Translations under genes and position numbers: made by a program
DNA from: JAKAGZ01 sp963783855
Lineage (GTDB): Bacteria > Bacteroidota > Ignavibacteria > Ignavibacteriales > Ignavibacteriaceae
NCBI GenBank assembly: GCA_963783855.1
Contig: CAWAPE010000005.1
Location: 640,712 to 704,711 of the forward strand
DNA: 64,000 nt
Direction: 5' to 3'
Notes under the pieces: model-generated
What the model was told of the DNA's origin: nothing
What the model saw: the letters and a program-made list of their open reading frames with translations, nothing else
Databases searched by the model: none
Shown: one piece after another, positions 1 to 9,224 of the stretch
How the letters are laid out: every line of letters starts with the position of its first letter
Position numbering within the stretch: the first letter of the stretch is position 1

Positions 1-2
1 GG

Positions 3-1262
3 AATATAATTAATGCAAATTATTCACGTAACCGCAAAGACTTTTATTTTGCGGCGGATACCATAGTTGCAAATGAATTTAATATTAGAAATAACATTCA
101 GAGCAGAATTGAGACGGACTATTTTCTTCAGGACAGACTCGTAACAAAGAGTTTTTTCGATTTAATCGATCTTGATCTGACCGGAAGATTTTTATGGAGA
201 ACTATTGACAGAGATACGCGCTATAGAAGCCTGGCTGAGAATACAACATCAATTTTCGATACAAAGATTAATGAGCTGCGCGTGGAATTAGAATCAATTG
301 CCACCTACAATTCCGATTTCTTTAACGGAAATCTCCGACTTTCCTATTCTGAACGAGATGAGAAACACATAACAAAAAATTTTGAAGGCGTTAATCAGCT
401 TCTTTTTGAGGAAAGGTCTGATCTTGAAGGACGAAAAAACAATAAGGCTATGAGAGCAACAGCTTCATTTACAGGAAGTTTTAATTTCTCCAGATCTGAT
501 ATTCTTACTTTAAGCCTTTACCAGAATAAGCTTAGATATGACACTCCCAGTGCCCAAAATTTTGATGACAGGGACGAAATGCTCTCAATAGCAAGAATTC
601 AGTATCTAAAAAAATTAACACCTTTTTTCGATATTTTTGTAAATACTGATGCAACTATTAGCCAAACTGTTTATATTTTTTCTGAGAAAAGTTCAAATAA
701 TAATATTAATAGGATTTTACGCCTGAAAACCGGTGGATATTATCACGGCAAAAAATTCTCTTCGCTAAATTCATTTGAAGTTTCTGCAAACTATACTGTT
801 TACAGCTTTGAGGATATAAATCCAAATTTTCAAAGTTTTTCATTCAGACAGTTTACTGCAAGAGATTCATCGAGTATTCAGTTTAACAGAAGGCTTTCTT
901 TTTCAACTTTCGGATATATTAAATTATCAGAACAGGGTAGCTTGAAATGGGCATCTTTTTCTACAAATCCGACAAGATATTTGCAGGAGATTTATTCTGA
1001 ATCAAAATTTACCGTAAATTATGAAACGCTTTGGTTTTCATTGGGAGCCAGAGTATTTTCCCTTAACACATATAACTACAAAGTAGCCGAAAAAGTTATT
1101 GATTCTAAATTCTTAAGTATAGCCCCTTTAACCGAAATAACCGTAGTGGTGCGGGATTCCCTTTATTTAGGGGTTTATGGCTGGTATGAATTTATTTCAC
1201 TGTCAGAGGGTCAGAATAAACAGGAGGCAAATCTTTCAATTCAGATGAATTGGAACTTTTGA
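3..1262 (+). CDS. Outer-membrane beta-barrel protein, 3' part (5' end outside window)
   Basis: The frame is open from base 3, so the gene begins before the window; a GTG at 282 is internal and should not be taken as the start. The visible 419 residues are rich in alternating polar and aromatic residues (repeated Phe, Tyr, Asn, Ser), as in outer-membrane beta strands, and the protein ends in ...MNWNF with a terminal Phe, the usual barrel-assembly signal. No specific family is recognised and the N-terminal part, which could carry other domains, is not visible. The RsbW-like gene follows 45 bases later on the same strand. Role as a surface or barrel protein is inferred from composition and terminus only. 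Confidence 0.7.
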   Translation, partial: NIINANYSRNRKDFYFAADTIVANEFNIRNNIQSRIETDYFLQDRLVTKSFFDLIDLDLTGRFLWRTIDRDTRYRSLAENTTSIFDTKINELRVELESIATYNSDFFNGNLRLSYSERDEKHITKNFEGVNQLLFEERSDLEGRKNNKAMRATASFTGSFNFSRSDILTLSLYQNKLRYDTPSAQNFDDRDEMLSIARIQYLKKLTPFFDIFVNTDATISQTVYIFSEKSSNNNINRILRLKTGGYYHGKKFSSLNSFEVSANYTVYSFEDINPNFQSFSFRQFTARDSSSIQFNRRLSFSTFGYIKLSEQGSLKWASFSTNPTRYLQEIYSESKFTVNYETLWFSLGARVFSLNTYNYKVAEKVIDSKFLSIAPLTEITVVVRDSLYLGVYGWYEFISLSEGQNKQEANLSIQMNWNF

Positions 1263-1307
1263 TATTGGTAAAAAATAATTATTATAGACTCAAAATTTAG
1301 GTAAATC

Positions 1308-1718
1308 TTGGCAGAAACCACTTTCTCTATAGAAATAGAAAGCAATCCGAACAATCTCATCACGGTAGAAGAATTCGTTAATTATTTTTCAGTTGAACTG
1401 AAGATTGACGAATCTAAAACACCCGGGCTTTTGCTTGCTGTAACTGAAGCCGTTACAAATGCAATTATCCACGCAAATAAGTGTGATATAAATAAACTGG
1501 TAAAGATTGATGTTACCGTGGAAAATAAACAGCTTGTTATAAGGATAAAGGATGAAGGAACTGGATTTGACCCAGCCAATGTACCTGACCCTACTGCTCC
1601 TGAAAATTTATTAAAAGATTCAGGCCGCGGGCTTTACCTGATGAAAGTATATATGGATGACCTTCAATACAATGTTACCCCGACAGGTACCGAGACTATT
1701 CTAAAATTAGATTTATAA
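1308..1718 (+). CDS. RsbW/SpoIIAB-like anti-sigma factor serine kinase (HATPase_c_2)
   Basis: A 136-residue single-domain GHKL ATPase. The N-box EAVTNAIIHAN is at residues 47-57, the G1 box DEGTGFD at 82-88 and the G2 box GRGLYLMK at 106-113, spanning nearly the whole protein, as in RsbW/SpoIIAB. Members bind a sigma factor or other partner and phosphorylate a STAS-domain antagonist. The start is TTG at 1308, with a weak AGG 7 bases upstream. The last 6 bases overlap the convergent mdh gene. No sigma factor or STAS gene is adjacent; the nearest partner-switching candidates in this window are the SpoIIE phosphatase at 42.4 kb and the STAS gene at 62.8 kb. Family is clear; the target is unknown. 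Confidence 0.9.
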   Translation: MAETTFSIEIESNPNNLITVEEFVNYFSVELKIDESKTPGLLLAVTEAVTNAIIHANKCDINKLVKIDVTVENKQLVIRIKDEGTGFDPANVPDPTAPENLLKDSGRGLYLMKVYMDDLQYNVTPTGTETILKLDL

Positions 1719-2639
1719 TTTTAATTTTTTAATATTTGCAGCAACTTCATCTGCAGATTTTTTCAATTCAGCAAATTCCTGCTCTGTTAATTTCAGTTCT
1801 ATAATTTGTTCAATTCCTGATGACCCAAGTTTTACCGGCACTCCGCAGAATACACCTTCAATATTATATTCCCCTTCCAACCAGGCCGCACATGGCAAAA
1901 CTCTTTTACTGTTCTTTGCAATGGCTTCTGCCATTTCCACTGCGCCAGATGAAGGTGCATAATATGCACTTCCCGTTTTCAAATAATTCACTATTTCAAT
2001 TCCACCTTTTCGGGCACGATTTACGAGTTCGTTTATCTTTTTTCCCGGTAGTAATTCTGATATCGGAATTCCGCTTACGGTAGAATATCTGACTAACGGA
2101 ACCATTGAATCCCCATGTCCACCCAATACCATTGCAGAAACGTCATTTACGGAAACATTTAACGCTTCAGCGATAAACAACCTGAACCTGGCCGTATCCA
2201 GAATTCCTGCCATCCCTATTACCCTGTTTTTTTCGAAGCCGCTTACTTTTAAAGCAACGTATGACATTACATCTAGTGGATTTGAGACAACAATTATTTT
2301 TGATTGTGGAGAATTTTGCGCAGCTTTTTCAGTTACCTCTTTTACAATTTTAGCATTGGCTGCAAGAAGGTCATCACGACTCATTCCCGGCTTGCGAGCC
2401 AATCCGGCAGTAATAATTATTAAATCTGATCCGGCCGTATCCTTATAATCATTAGTGCCATAAATTTTTGTATCAAATCCCTCAACAGGACTGCTTTCCC
2501 ACATATCCAGAGCCTTCCCTTGCGGGACACCTTCAAGAATATCTATCAGAATTACTTCCTCAGAAAGCTGTTTTTCTGCAAGCCTTTGTGCAGTTGTTGC
2601 TCCCACATTTCCGGCACCTATAACTGTAATTTTCTTCAT
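1713..2639 (-). CDS. mdh: Malate dehydrogenase (LDH-like type), copy 1
   Basis: NAD-dependent oxidation of malate to oxaloacetate in the TCA cycle, cytoplasmic. The 308 residues match the LDH-like malate dehydrogenase length. The Rossmann loop GAGNVGA is at 8-14 and Asp33, which selects NAD, follows the second strand. Substrate-binding Arg82 and Arg88 lie in ARKPGMSR, and catalytic His175 lies in GGHGD. It is transcribed divergently from a second malate dehydrogenase gene, with 173 bases between the two starts. Its 3' end overlaps the convergent RsbW-like gene by 6 bases. The sequence is clearly different from copy 2, so this is not a recent duplication. Confidence 0.95.
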   Translation of the reverse strand: MKKITVIGAGNVGATTAQRLAEKQLSEEVILIDILEGVPQGKALDMWESSPVEGFDTKIYGTNDYKDTAGSDLIIITAGLARKPGMSRDDLLAANAKIVKEVTEKAAQNSPQSKIIVVSNPLDVMSYVALKVSGFEKNRVIGMAGILDTARFRLFIAEALNVSVNDVSAMVLGGHGDSMVPLVRYSTVSGIPISELLPGKKINELVNRARKGGIEIVNYLKTGSAYYAPSSGAVEMAEAIAKNSKRVLPCAAWLEGEYNIEGVFCGVPVKLGSSGIEQIIELKLTEQEFAELKKSADEVAANIKKLKL

Positions 2640-2812
2640 TTGTTTACCGTTTGTTATTCAGATTTAGTTTAAGTATTCATTAAAGTACTACAGTTTAATT
2701 TCTTTTCTTTGGAAATAGCTTTAGACATCTTTATTTTTATAACTGTATAAAAATTTAAATCCAATAATTGGAATAAAATACTTCTCAAGATAAAAAAATT
2801 CAGGAGAATATT

Positions 2813-3778
2813 ATGGCCAGAAAAAAAATAGCACTTATCGGCGGCGGTCAGATTGGCGGCGTTCTCGCACAATTGATTGCGATGAAACAACTCGGCGATG
2901 TTGTTATGTACGACATAGTCGAAGACCTACCTCAGGGTAAAACACTTGATATTGCTGAAGCTTCTAGAGTAGACGGTTTTGATGCTCACGTAAAAGGAAC
3001 TAATGATTACAAAGACATTAATGGATCTGATCTTGTAATTATAACTGCCGGGCTCCCGAGAAAACCCGGAATGAGCAGAGACGATCTTTTAACAACCAAC
3101 GCAAAAATAATGAAAATTGTTGCAGAAGCTGTTAAAGAACACGCTCCAAAAGCAACTGTAATTATTATCTCAAATCCTTTGGATGCAATGGTTACTTTAT
3201 TCCAGAAAGTTACAGGTTTCCCTCACAACCGTGTGCTTGGACAGGCAGGAGTTCTTGATTCTTCAAGATTCTCAACATTTATTTCATGGGAACTTGGTGT
3301 ATCTGTAAAAGACGTTAATGCTATGGTTCTAGGCGGACACGGCGACACAATGGTTCCATTGGTACGATATGCAAATGTTAACGGCGTACCGGTTATGGAA
3401 ATGCTTGAAAGAAAATATAATGACGCTGCAAAAGCCAAAGAGGTAATGGAAGAAATGATTAAGAGAACAAAAATGGCGGGCGGTGAGGTTGTAAAATTAC
3501 TAAAGACCGGTTCTGCTTTCTATTCACCAGCATCATCTGCAATTTCAATGGCTCAGTCGATTTTACTTGATGAAAAACGCTTAATGCCCGTTTGTGCCTA
3601 CCTGGATGGTGAGTTTGGTGTAAAAGGCTACTATGTGGGAGTTCCGGCCGTACTTGGTGAAAAAGGAGTTGAAAGAGTTGTTGAACTTACACTGGATGCA
3701 GAAGAACAGGCTGCTCTGGATAAATCAGTCAGCGCGGTTAAAGGTCTCGTTGAAGATATGGGACGTCTTGGTTTCTGA
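2813..3778 (+). CDS. mdh: Malate dehydrogenase (LDH-like type), copy 2
   Basis: A second 321-residue NAD-dependent malate dehydrogenase. It has the nucleotide loop GGGQIGG (about 10-16), Asp34, substrate arginines in PRKPGMSRDD (Arg83, Arg89) and catalytic His176 in GGHGD. Arg at the position that is Gln in lactate dehydrogenase supports malate as substrate. Start ATG at 2813 has a good AGGAG 6 bases upstream. The protein differs from copy 1 throughout and carries a longer helix-rich stretch around residues 200-222 (KEVMEEMIKRTK). It ends just before two hairpins that probably stop transcription from both sides. Confidence 0.95.
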   Translation: MARKKIALIGGGQIGGVLAQLIAMKQLGDVVMYDIVEDLPQGKTLDIAEASRVDGFDAHVKGTNDYKDINGSDLVIITAGLPRKPGMSRDDLLTTNAKIMKIVAEAVKEHAPKATVIIISNPLDAMVTLFQKVTGFPHNRVLGQAGVLDSSRFSTFISWELGVSVKDVNAMVLGGHGDTMVPLVRYANVNGVPVMEMLERKYNDAAKAKEVMEEMIKRTKMAGGEVVKLLKTGSAFYSPASSAISMAQSILLDEKRLMPVCAYLDGEFGVKGYYVGVPAVLGEKGVERVVELTLDAEEQAALDKSVSAVKGLVEDMGRLGF

Positions 3779-3785
3779 TTATATC

Positions 3786-3845
3786 AAACCTTCAAGGTTT
3801 TTTCGTTTAAAACAAAAAATCCGGCTTATAGCCGGATTTTTTTTA
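3786..3845. terminator. Two hairpins, probably a bidirectional terminator between mdh and rpmA
   Basis: A perfect small inverted repeat, AAACCTT-C-AAGGTTT at 3786-3800, is followed by three more T. A second, stronger hairpin (ATCCGGC, 5-base loop, GCCGGAT, 3819-3837) is flanked by an A-run on the left and a run of eight or more T on the right. It can therefore act as an intrinsic terminator for mdh on the plus strand and for rpmA on the minus strand. Confidence 0.85.
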
Positions 3846-3860
3846 TACCCTAATTAAATT

Positions 3861-4121
3861 TTAGTTGACTTTAACTTCAACGTTAACAACCTTTCTGTCT
3901 CCTCTTCTCGTCTCAAACTTTACATAACCTTCGGCAACTGCGAATAAGGTATCATCTTTTCCTTTTTGTACGTTAACACCGGGATGAAATTTTGTTCCTC
4001 TCTGTCTTACAAGAATGTTTCCTGCAAGTACGTGTTCGCCACCAAATTTTTTAACACCAAGACGCTGAGCATTACTGTCTCTTCCGTTTCTTGATGAGCC
4101 CTGTCCTTTTTTATGAGCCAT
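3861..4121 (-). CDS. rpmA: 50S ribosomal protein L27
   Basis: 86-residue L27 beginning MAHKKGQGSSRNGRDS, the conserved glycine- and lysine-rich N-terminus that reaches the peptidyl transferase centre, followed by the conserved VRQRGTKFHPG segment. Start ATG has AAGGAG upstream. It lies 14 bases downstream of rplU, the near-universal L21-L27 gene pair, and shares its promoter. Full length, nothing unusual. No N-terminal extension that would need prepeptide cleavage, as seen in Firmicutes, is present. Confidence 0.97.
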   Translation of the reverse strand: MAHKKGQGSSRNGRDSNAQRLGVKKFGGEHVLAGNILVRQRGTKFHPGVNVQKGKDDTLFAVAEGYVKFETRRGDRKVVNVEVKVN

Positions 4122-4135
4122 TATAAATCTCCTTT

Positions 4136-4444
4136 TTAGCCTATCTTTGTAACTTCAATTCTTGTTAACTGCTGCCTGTGACCGTTCGATTTCTGGTAGC
4201 CGGTTCTTCTCTTTTTCTTAAATACAATCACTTTATCATCTTTTACGTGCTCAAGTACTTTTGCAGTAACTTTTGCTCCTTCAACATACGGTGTTCCAAC
4301 TTTTGTTGATTTATCATCACCCAAAAGTAATATGCTATCAAACGAAATTTCAGTGTTTATTTCTTCTTTTAATTTCGGAACGTAATATTTCGTGTTTTCT
4401 GCAACTTTTAACTGCTGTCCTGATATATCGACAACCGCGAACAT
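4136..4444 (-). CDS. rplU: 50S ribosomal protein L21
   Basis: 102-residue L21, starting MFAVVDISGQQLKVAE with the usual QxKV motif, and ending with the conserved KRRTGYQKSNGHRQ region that binds 23S rRNA. First gene of the rplU-rpmA operon. An AGAGG ribosome-binding site precedes the ATG, and a consensus-like promoter lies 33-61 bases upstream (minus strand). Length is normal for bacterial L21. Confidence 0.97.
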   Translation of the reverse strand: MFAVVDISGQQLKVAENTKYYVPKLKEEINTEISFDSILLLGDDKSTKVGTPYVEGAKVTAKVLEHVKDDKVIVFKKKRRTGYQKSNGHRQQLTRIEVTKIG

Positions 4445-4476
4445 TTTTTACCTCTGCTTTTCTAAATTAGTTAACA

Positions 4477-4505
4477 AAATTAAGCATTTGGACGTTACTT
4501 GTCAA
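4477..4505 (-). promoter_or_regulatory. Sigma-70-like promoter of rplU-rpmA
   Basis: Read on the minus strand: TTGACA (4505-4500), a 17-base spacer, then TAATTT (4482-4477), about 33 bases before the rplU start codon. The -35 box is perfect, the spacer ideal and the -10 box a weak match to TATAAT. Inferred from sequence only. Confidence 0.7.
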
Positions 4506-4576
4506 TTGCTTTTTATTAAATTATTACAAAGAAATAAGCTATTTATTGATCATTAGATGCAATTTCTAAAGGATTT

Positions 4577-5605
4577 TTATTTCTTCAACCTGAATGAAAA
4601 TTCCGAGCCTTGATTCAGTTTGCTTTTTACTTCAATTTTAGAATCGTGAGCATCGATTATGTGTTTCACAATAGCCAGTCCCAGCCCTGTTCCCCCAACA
4701 GCTCTCGACCTGGCCTTGTCGACACGGTAAAATCTTTCAAATATCCTGTTAATGTCCTCCTCCGGAATTCCAATTCCAGTATCGCGTATAATAATCCGGC
4801 AGTACTTCGCGTCGTCCTCGGCAATTATTGACACGGTGCCGGCTTCAGTATATTTAATGGCGTTCTGAATGAGGTTCACAAACACCTGCCTCAGTTTATC
4901 CTTATCACCGAAAACCGTAATTTTATTTTTACCGGGCTTAAACAGCAGAGTAATGTTTTTCTTTTCAGCAGCAGGTTTCATTTCTTCCACCTGTTTGCTA
5001 ATAAATTCAATAATATCAAAATACCGGAAGCTCATTCTCATCTCGCCCGATTCAATCATCGAAATGTCAATGAGATCATTAAGCAATGTACTAAGGCTAA
5101 TTGTATGATAGTTTGCTTTTTCAAGAAACGTCTTATTTACTTTCGGGTCATTGATTGCACCGTCAAGAAGCGTTTCAATATAGCCCTGGATAGTAAAGAT
5201 AGGAGTTCGCAGTTCGTGCGAAACATTTGCCAGGAACTCCCGTCTGACCCGCTCAAGTTTTTTCAGGTACTCTATATCGCTTTTCATTTTGCCGAACATT
5301 TTTTGAATTTCTTCCTGCAACCCGCTTAAATTATTCTCAAGGATAATTTCATCAGGCACAGTAAATTGATTTTTCCTTATACCGGCTACAGTAGATTTTA
5401 TTTTTTCAATTTCCCTGCACCTTTTAGCACCGATGATATAAAGGAGAAGGAAGAAAAGTATTGTAAAAGCAGTTATTAAAAAATAAGCAGAAGCTGAATC
5501 GCTGTCTTTTATATAGGTAAGGGTTATAATTACTAAATAGACAAGAAATATTTCTTTAAAATAAATCGAAGAGGATTTCAGGTTTGTTTTAATTTTGCTA
5601 AACAC
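4577..5605 (-). CDS. PhoR-like membrane sensor histidine kinase
   Basis: 342 residues. Two transmembrane helices (about 16-32 and 40-59) are separated by only a handful of residues, so there is no periplasmic sensor domain. A linker follows, then a HisKA domain with phosphorylated His130 in VSHELRTP. The HATPase domain has Asn248 in the N-box, DTGIGI at 275-280 and GGTGLGL at 304-310. The start overlaps the upstream phoB-like gene by 8 bases, so the two are co-translated. The lack of an extracytoplasmic domain resembles PhoR-type kinases that sense through partner membrane proteins; phosphate as the signal is only an inference, and no pst or phoU genes are present here. Confidence 0.9.
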   Translation of the reverse strand: MFSKIKTNLKSSSIYFKEIFLVYLVIITLTYIKDSDSASAYFLITAFTILFFLLLYIIGAKRCREIEKIKSTVAGIRKNQFTVPDEIILENNLSGLQEEIQKMFGKMKSDIEYLKKLERVRREFLANVSHELRTPIFTIQGYIETLLDGAINDPKVNKTFLEKANYHTISLSTLLNDLIDISMIESGEMRMSFRYFDIIEFISKQVEEMKPAAEKKNITLLFKPGKNKITVFGDKDKLRQVFVNLIQNAIKYTEAGTVSIIAEDDAKYCRIIIRDTGIGIPEEDINRIFERFYRVDKARSRAVGGTGLGLAIVKHIIDAHDSKIEVKSKLNQGSEFSFRLKK

Positions 5606-6281
5606 TTTTAAACTTATACCCGACGCCTTTAATAGTTTCGATTAAGTCAGCATTATCACCAAGTTTCTCTCGAATTTTCCTTATGTGCACATCCACGGTG
5701 CGGTCCACAACGTAAATATCAGGGCCCCAGACTGCCTTTAATAAAGCATCCCGGCTGTAAACTCTGCCCGGGTTACTTGCCAGGAAATACAATATTTCAA
5801 ATTCTTTACGTGGAAGGAATTTTTCTTCTTTATTTATATGAACTGTATAATTCTCCCTGTCAATTTCCAGCGGTCCGATATTAATTTTTGCCGGCTCGGA
5901 TGTATCTCCGGCCGAATTTTTTCTCAGATTTGATTTTACGCGGGCAATTAATTTTTTAGGAGAAATCGGTTTCTGAATATAATCACTGGCTCCCAGTTCA
6001 AGCCCCTTTATTTCATCAATTTCACCAGATTTTGCAGTAAGAAAAATTATAGGTGTATTTTGAAATTCTTCTTTCTCCCTTATTTTCTTGAAAACTTCAA
6101 ATCCATCCAGCCTTGGCATCATTATATCAAGAATTATCAGGTCAGGTTTTTCAATTAATTTTTCGAGTGCCTCGCTTCCGTCATAAGCAGGAACAACGTT
6201 AAACCCTTCCTGCTCAAGATTATATTGAAGAAATTCAACAATATCATGTTCATTATCAACTAAAAGTATTTTTTCTTTCAT
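5598..6281 (-). CDS. PhoB/OmpR-family response regulator
   Basis: 227 residues. The receiver domain (about 1-118) has the acidic pair at the N-terminus, phospho-acceptor Asp52 in LDIMMPRLDG, Thr82 and Lys104 of the KP motif. The C-terminal winged helix (about 130-227) has the usual DxYVVDRTVDVHIRKIREKL recognition region and the GVGYKF end. It overlaps the histidine kinase by 8 bases and the upstream oxidoreductase by 4, indicating translational coupling in one operon. Closest familiar relatives are PhoB-type regulators; its regulon cannot be read from this window. Confidence 0.92.
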   Translation of the reverse strand: MKEKILLVDNEHDIVEFLQYNLEQEGFNVVPAYDGSEALEKLIEKPDLIILDIMMPRLDGFEVFKKIREKEEFQNTPIIFLTAKSGEIDEIKGLELGASDYIQKPISPKKLIARVKSNLRKNSAGDTSEPAKINIGPLEIDRENYTVHINKEEKFLPRKEFEILYFLASNPGRVYSRDALLKAVWGPDIYVVDRTVDVHIRKIREKLGDNADLIETIKGVGYKFKSV

Positions 6282-7288
6282 TTTGATGTAATTTTAACTT
6301 CAGAATTTTGTTTAGCTGACTTATACATCGATTCCACAATTTTCATTCTTACAAGCACTTCTTCACCAGAAGACATTACAGGATTTACTCCTCTTACAGC
6401 ACCAAAAAAACTTTTAAGTTCATTAGAGTATGATTTTTGGAAAAGTGTTTGTGCACTTTCGGCTTTCGGCGGACTTAATTCAATAAATTTGTCATCAATA
6501 TTTTTAACAACCTTAAACGGACTTAGAGCTGCACTTCCTTTGCTTCCAAAAACAGTTACGTTGAAGGTATCTTTGTCAAGAGGTAAAGACCAGCTGGACT
6601 CAAGACTGATAATTGAAGAGTTTTTACATCTTAAAAAACTTACGGAAGTATCTTCTACACTTTTGGTACTTGTGTTATAGTTTTGAGTTGAGACTGTACT
6701 TACAGAAGGATAATTTAAAAGCCATAATGAAAGGTCAAGAAGAAGAATACCAAGATCAATTATTACTCCTCCACCAGACTCTGTCTTTTTAGTAAACCAC
6801 TTTTCCTTACTGCTTTGTCTTCTTACCCAGTTCGCTTTTACATAAATCGGGTCGCCAATTTCACCTGAATTGATCAAAGTTTTCAGCAACATTGCATCAG
6901 GACGAAAACGAAGATTGAAGCCTACCATTATTTTACATTTATTTTTTCTTGCTGCTTCCACAACGGGTTTTGCTTCCGCCAGAGTTCGGGTGAATGGTTT
7001 TTCTACAAGTATATCTTTTTGGGCTTTAACGCATGCAAGTGCTATCTCTTTGTGTGTGTTGGTCGGTGTGGCAATAATTACTGCTTCAACATCGCTCTTT
7101 GCAAGTAATTCATTATAATCTGTGTATCTCTCTGAGACTTTAAATTTTTCCGCAATAGCATTCAATCGGCTTTTATTAATATCTGCAACAGAAACCAGCT
7201 CTACGTTGTTCAGCTTTTTAAGGTTTGGGAGATGAACAAGCTGCGCAATTCCTCCAAGGCCAATTATTGCTACCTTAGTTTTCTCCAT
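6278..7288 (-). CDS. Gfo/Idh/MocA family NAD(P)-dependent oxidoreductase
   Basis: 336 residues. N-terminal Rossmann fold with GLGGIAQ at 10-16, and the family hallmark EKPFTR at 96-101, whose Lys contacts cofactor and substrate. The C-terminal alpha/beta substrate domain begins around 125. Members oxidise or reduce sugars and related compounds; the substrate here is unknown. The stop of dxs and the start of this gene share one base (7288), and its end overlaps phoB by 4 bases, so it is part of a tightly packed minus-strand operon. The placement between dxs and a two-component system gives no clear pathway clue. Confidence 0.88.
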   Translation of the reverse strand: MEKTKVAIIGLGGIAQLVHLPNLKKLNNVELVSVADINKSRLNAIAEKFKVSERYTDYNELLAKSDVEAVIIATPTNTHKEIALACVKAQKDILVEKPFTRTLAEAKPVVEAARKNKCKIMVGFNLRFRPDAMLLKTLINSGEIGDPIYVKANWVRRQSSKEKWFTKKTESGGGVIIDLGILLLDLSLWLLNYPSVSTVSTQNYNTSTKSVEDTSVSFLRCKNSSIISLESSWSLPLDKDTFNVTVFGSKGSAALSPFKVVKNIDDKFIELSPPKAESAQTLFQKSYSNELKSFFGAVRGVNPVMSSGEEVLVRMKIVESMYKSAKQNSEVKITSK

Positions 7289-9207
7289 TAAAGCGTTACC
7301 TCTTGATTAACATTCGGGAATTCACAGAAAACTTTTACTTTCCCGGCTATTCCCTCAGGATCAATTCCAAGAAGTTTATGTAATTCCGCCTGTGTACCAT
7401 GATCAACAAAATGATCCGGCAAACCGATTCTCAGAACATCATTTTTATAATTTTTTTCACTGAAGTATTCTAGAACACCGCTACCAAATCCACCAACAAT
7501 TGTACTTTCTTCAAGTGTAACTATTTTTGTAAATTTCTTAGAAACTTCATCCAGTCTTTCAGTATCAAGAGGTTTTGCGAATCTCATATTTACAACTTCA
7601 CAATTTATTCCCTGTCCTGCTAAAAGCTCTGCTCCTTTTATTGAATAATCCACCATTGAACCAATTGCAAGAAGAGCAACGTCTTCACCTTCTTTAATTA
7701 TTTCACTTTTACCGATTTCAATCAAATCAAATTTTTCTTTTAACGGAACGCCCAGCGCAGATCCTCTTGGATAACGAATTGCTACCGGCCCGGATTTATG
7801 TTCAACCGCGGTAAATAACATATCACGTAATTCCGATTCATCCTTCGGAGCCATAATTACAATACCGGGAATTAATCTCAAGTAAGTCAAATCAAACGCG
7901 CCGTGATGTGTTGGTCCGTCTGCGCCAACAAGGCCAGCCCTGTCAAGCACAAATACTACGTGTAAATGTTGCAATGCAACGTCATGAATAATGTGATCAA
8001 AAGCCCTTTGAAGGAATGTGGAATAAATTGCAACAACAGGAATCACTTTTTGTGTAGCTAGTCCCGCTGCAAAAGTAACGGCGTGTTCTTCGGCTATGCC
8101 AACATCAAAATAATTTTCCGGAACCTCCTTCTGGAGTATATCCATACCTGTACCGCCTGGCATTGCACCGGTTATTCCAACGACATTTTTATTTTGTTTT
8201 ACAATTTCAACTAAAGCATTACCGAAAATTTTAGTGAACGCCGGAGCGGCGCCAGCTTTTTTGTAAGCTTTTCCGGTAACTTTATCGAATGGAGTGGAGG
8301 CGTGTAATTTCTGTATATGCCCTTCTGCGGGTTTGTATCCTTTTCCTTTTTGAGTAATTGCGTGAACAAGAATAGGCCCTTTAAGATTTTTTACCTGCTC
8401 AAATATTTTCACCATCTGATGAACATTGTGTCCGTTGATAGGACCAAAATACCTGAACCCAAGTGCTTCAAAAAGCATTCCCGGAGTGATTACAGCTTTT
8501 ACTCCGCTTTCCAGCCGTGATGCAATCTTTCTTAATCTATCTCCAAATTGATCAAGTTTTCCCGTGAGATCCCAGATTTGTCCTTTAAATTTGTTGTAAT
8601 CCGGGTGAGCAATCATTTCAGTAAAATAATTTGATATCTGCCATACATTCGGCGCAATTGACATATTATTATCATTCAGGACAACGATAAGATTCGATTT
8701 AATAATCCCTGAATTGTTCATAGCTTCGTATGCCATACCGCCGGTCATAGCCCCATCACCAATAACCGCAACTACCTTTCTATCTTCTTTATTAATATCT
8801 CGTGCAACAGCCATTCCAAGTGCAGCAGAAACTGAGGTTGAAGCATGTCCTGCTCCAAAGGTGTCATATTCACTTTCACTTCTTTTCAGGAATCCACTTA
8901 TTCCATTAAGTCTTCTTATTTGTTTAAGCGCTTCCTTTCTTCCTGTTAATATTTTATGCGGATAAGCCTGGTGGCCTGTATCCCAAACAACAAGGTCATA
9001 TGGAGTGTTAAAAACTTTATGGATTGCTACTGTTAGCTCAACTGTGCCGAGCCCGCCACCGAAGTGTCCGCCAATTTCCGAAATGGTATCAATCATATAC
9101 TCCCTGATATCACTGCACAACTGCTTTAGATCCTGCAGTTCCAGAGTTTTAACATCATCGGGTGTATTGACCTTAGATAATACTTTATATTTACTCATCT
9201 CTATCAT
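7288..9207 (-). CDS. dxs: 1-Deoxy-D-xylulose-5-phosphate synthase
   Basis: Thiamine-diphosphate enzyme that condenses pyruvate and glyceraldehyde 3-phosphate, the first step of the MEP isoprenoid pathway; it also feeds thiamine and pyridoxal synthesis, and pdxJ lies at 35 kb. The 639 residues cover the whole family. Visible are the early His (GGHFGGGLGTVE), the ThDP-Mg motif GDGAMTGGMAYEAMNNSG continuing to NDN, the catalytic Glu in EEHAVTFAAG, and the transketolase C-terminal domain. The gene lies 17 bases downstream of xseB, an arrangement (xseA-xseB-dxs) similar to the xseB-ispA-dxs neighbourhood in many bacteria. Confidence 0.96.
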   Translation of the reverse strand: MIEMSKYKVLSKVNTPDDVKTLELQDLKQLCSDIREYMIDTISEIGGHFGGGLGTVELTVAIHKVFNTPYDLVVWDTGHQAYPHKILTGRKEALKQIRRLNGISGFLKRSESEYDTFGAGHASTSVSAALGMAVARDINKEDRKVVAVIGDGAMTGGMAYEAMNNSGIIKSNLIVVLNDNNMSIAPNVWQISNYFTEMIAHPDYNKFKGQIWDLTGKLDQFGDRLRKIASRLESGVKAVITPGMLFEALGFRYFGPINGHNVHQMVKIFEQVKNLKGPILVHAITQKGKGYKPAEGHIQKLHASTPFDKVTGKAYKKAGAAPAFTKIFGNALVEIVKQNKNVVGITGAMPGGTGMDILQKEVPENYFDVGIAEEHAVTFAAGLATQKVIPVVAIYSTFLQRAFDHIIHDVALQHLHVVFVLDRAGLVGADGPTHHGAFDLTYLRLIPGIVIMAPKDESELRDMLFTAVEHKSGPVAIRYPRGSALGVPLKEKFDLIEIGKSEIIKEGEDVALLAIGSMVDYSIKGAELLAGQGINCEVVNMRFAKPLDTERLDEVSKKFTKIVTLEESTIVGGFGSGVLEYFSEKNYKNDVLRIGLPDHFVDHGTQAELHKLLGIDPEGIAGKVKVFCEFPNVNQEVTL

Positions 9208-9224
9208 TATTAGATAACTCCGGT

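Noticed and set aside
282..1262. GTG 282 as the start of the first gene
   Set aside because: The same frame is open without a stop back to base 3, with the same amino-acid character, so the gene is cut by the window edge.
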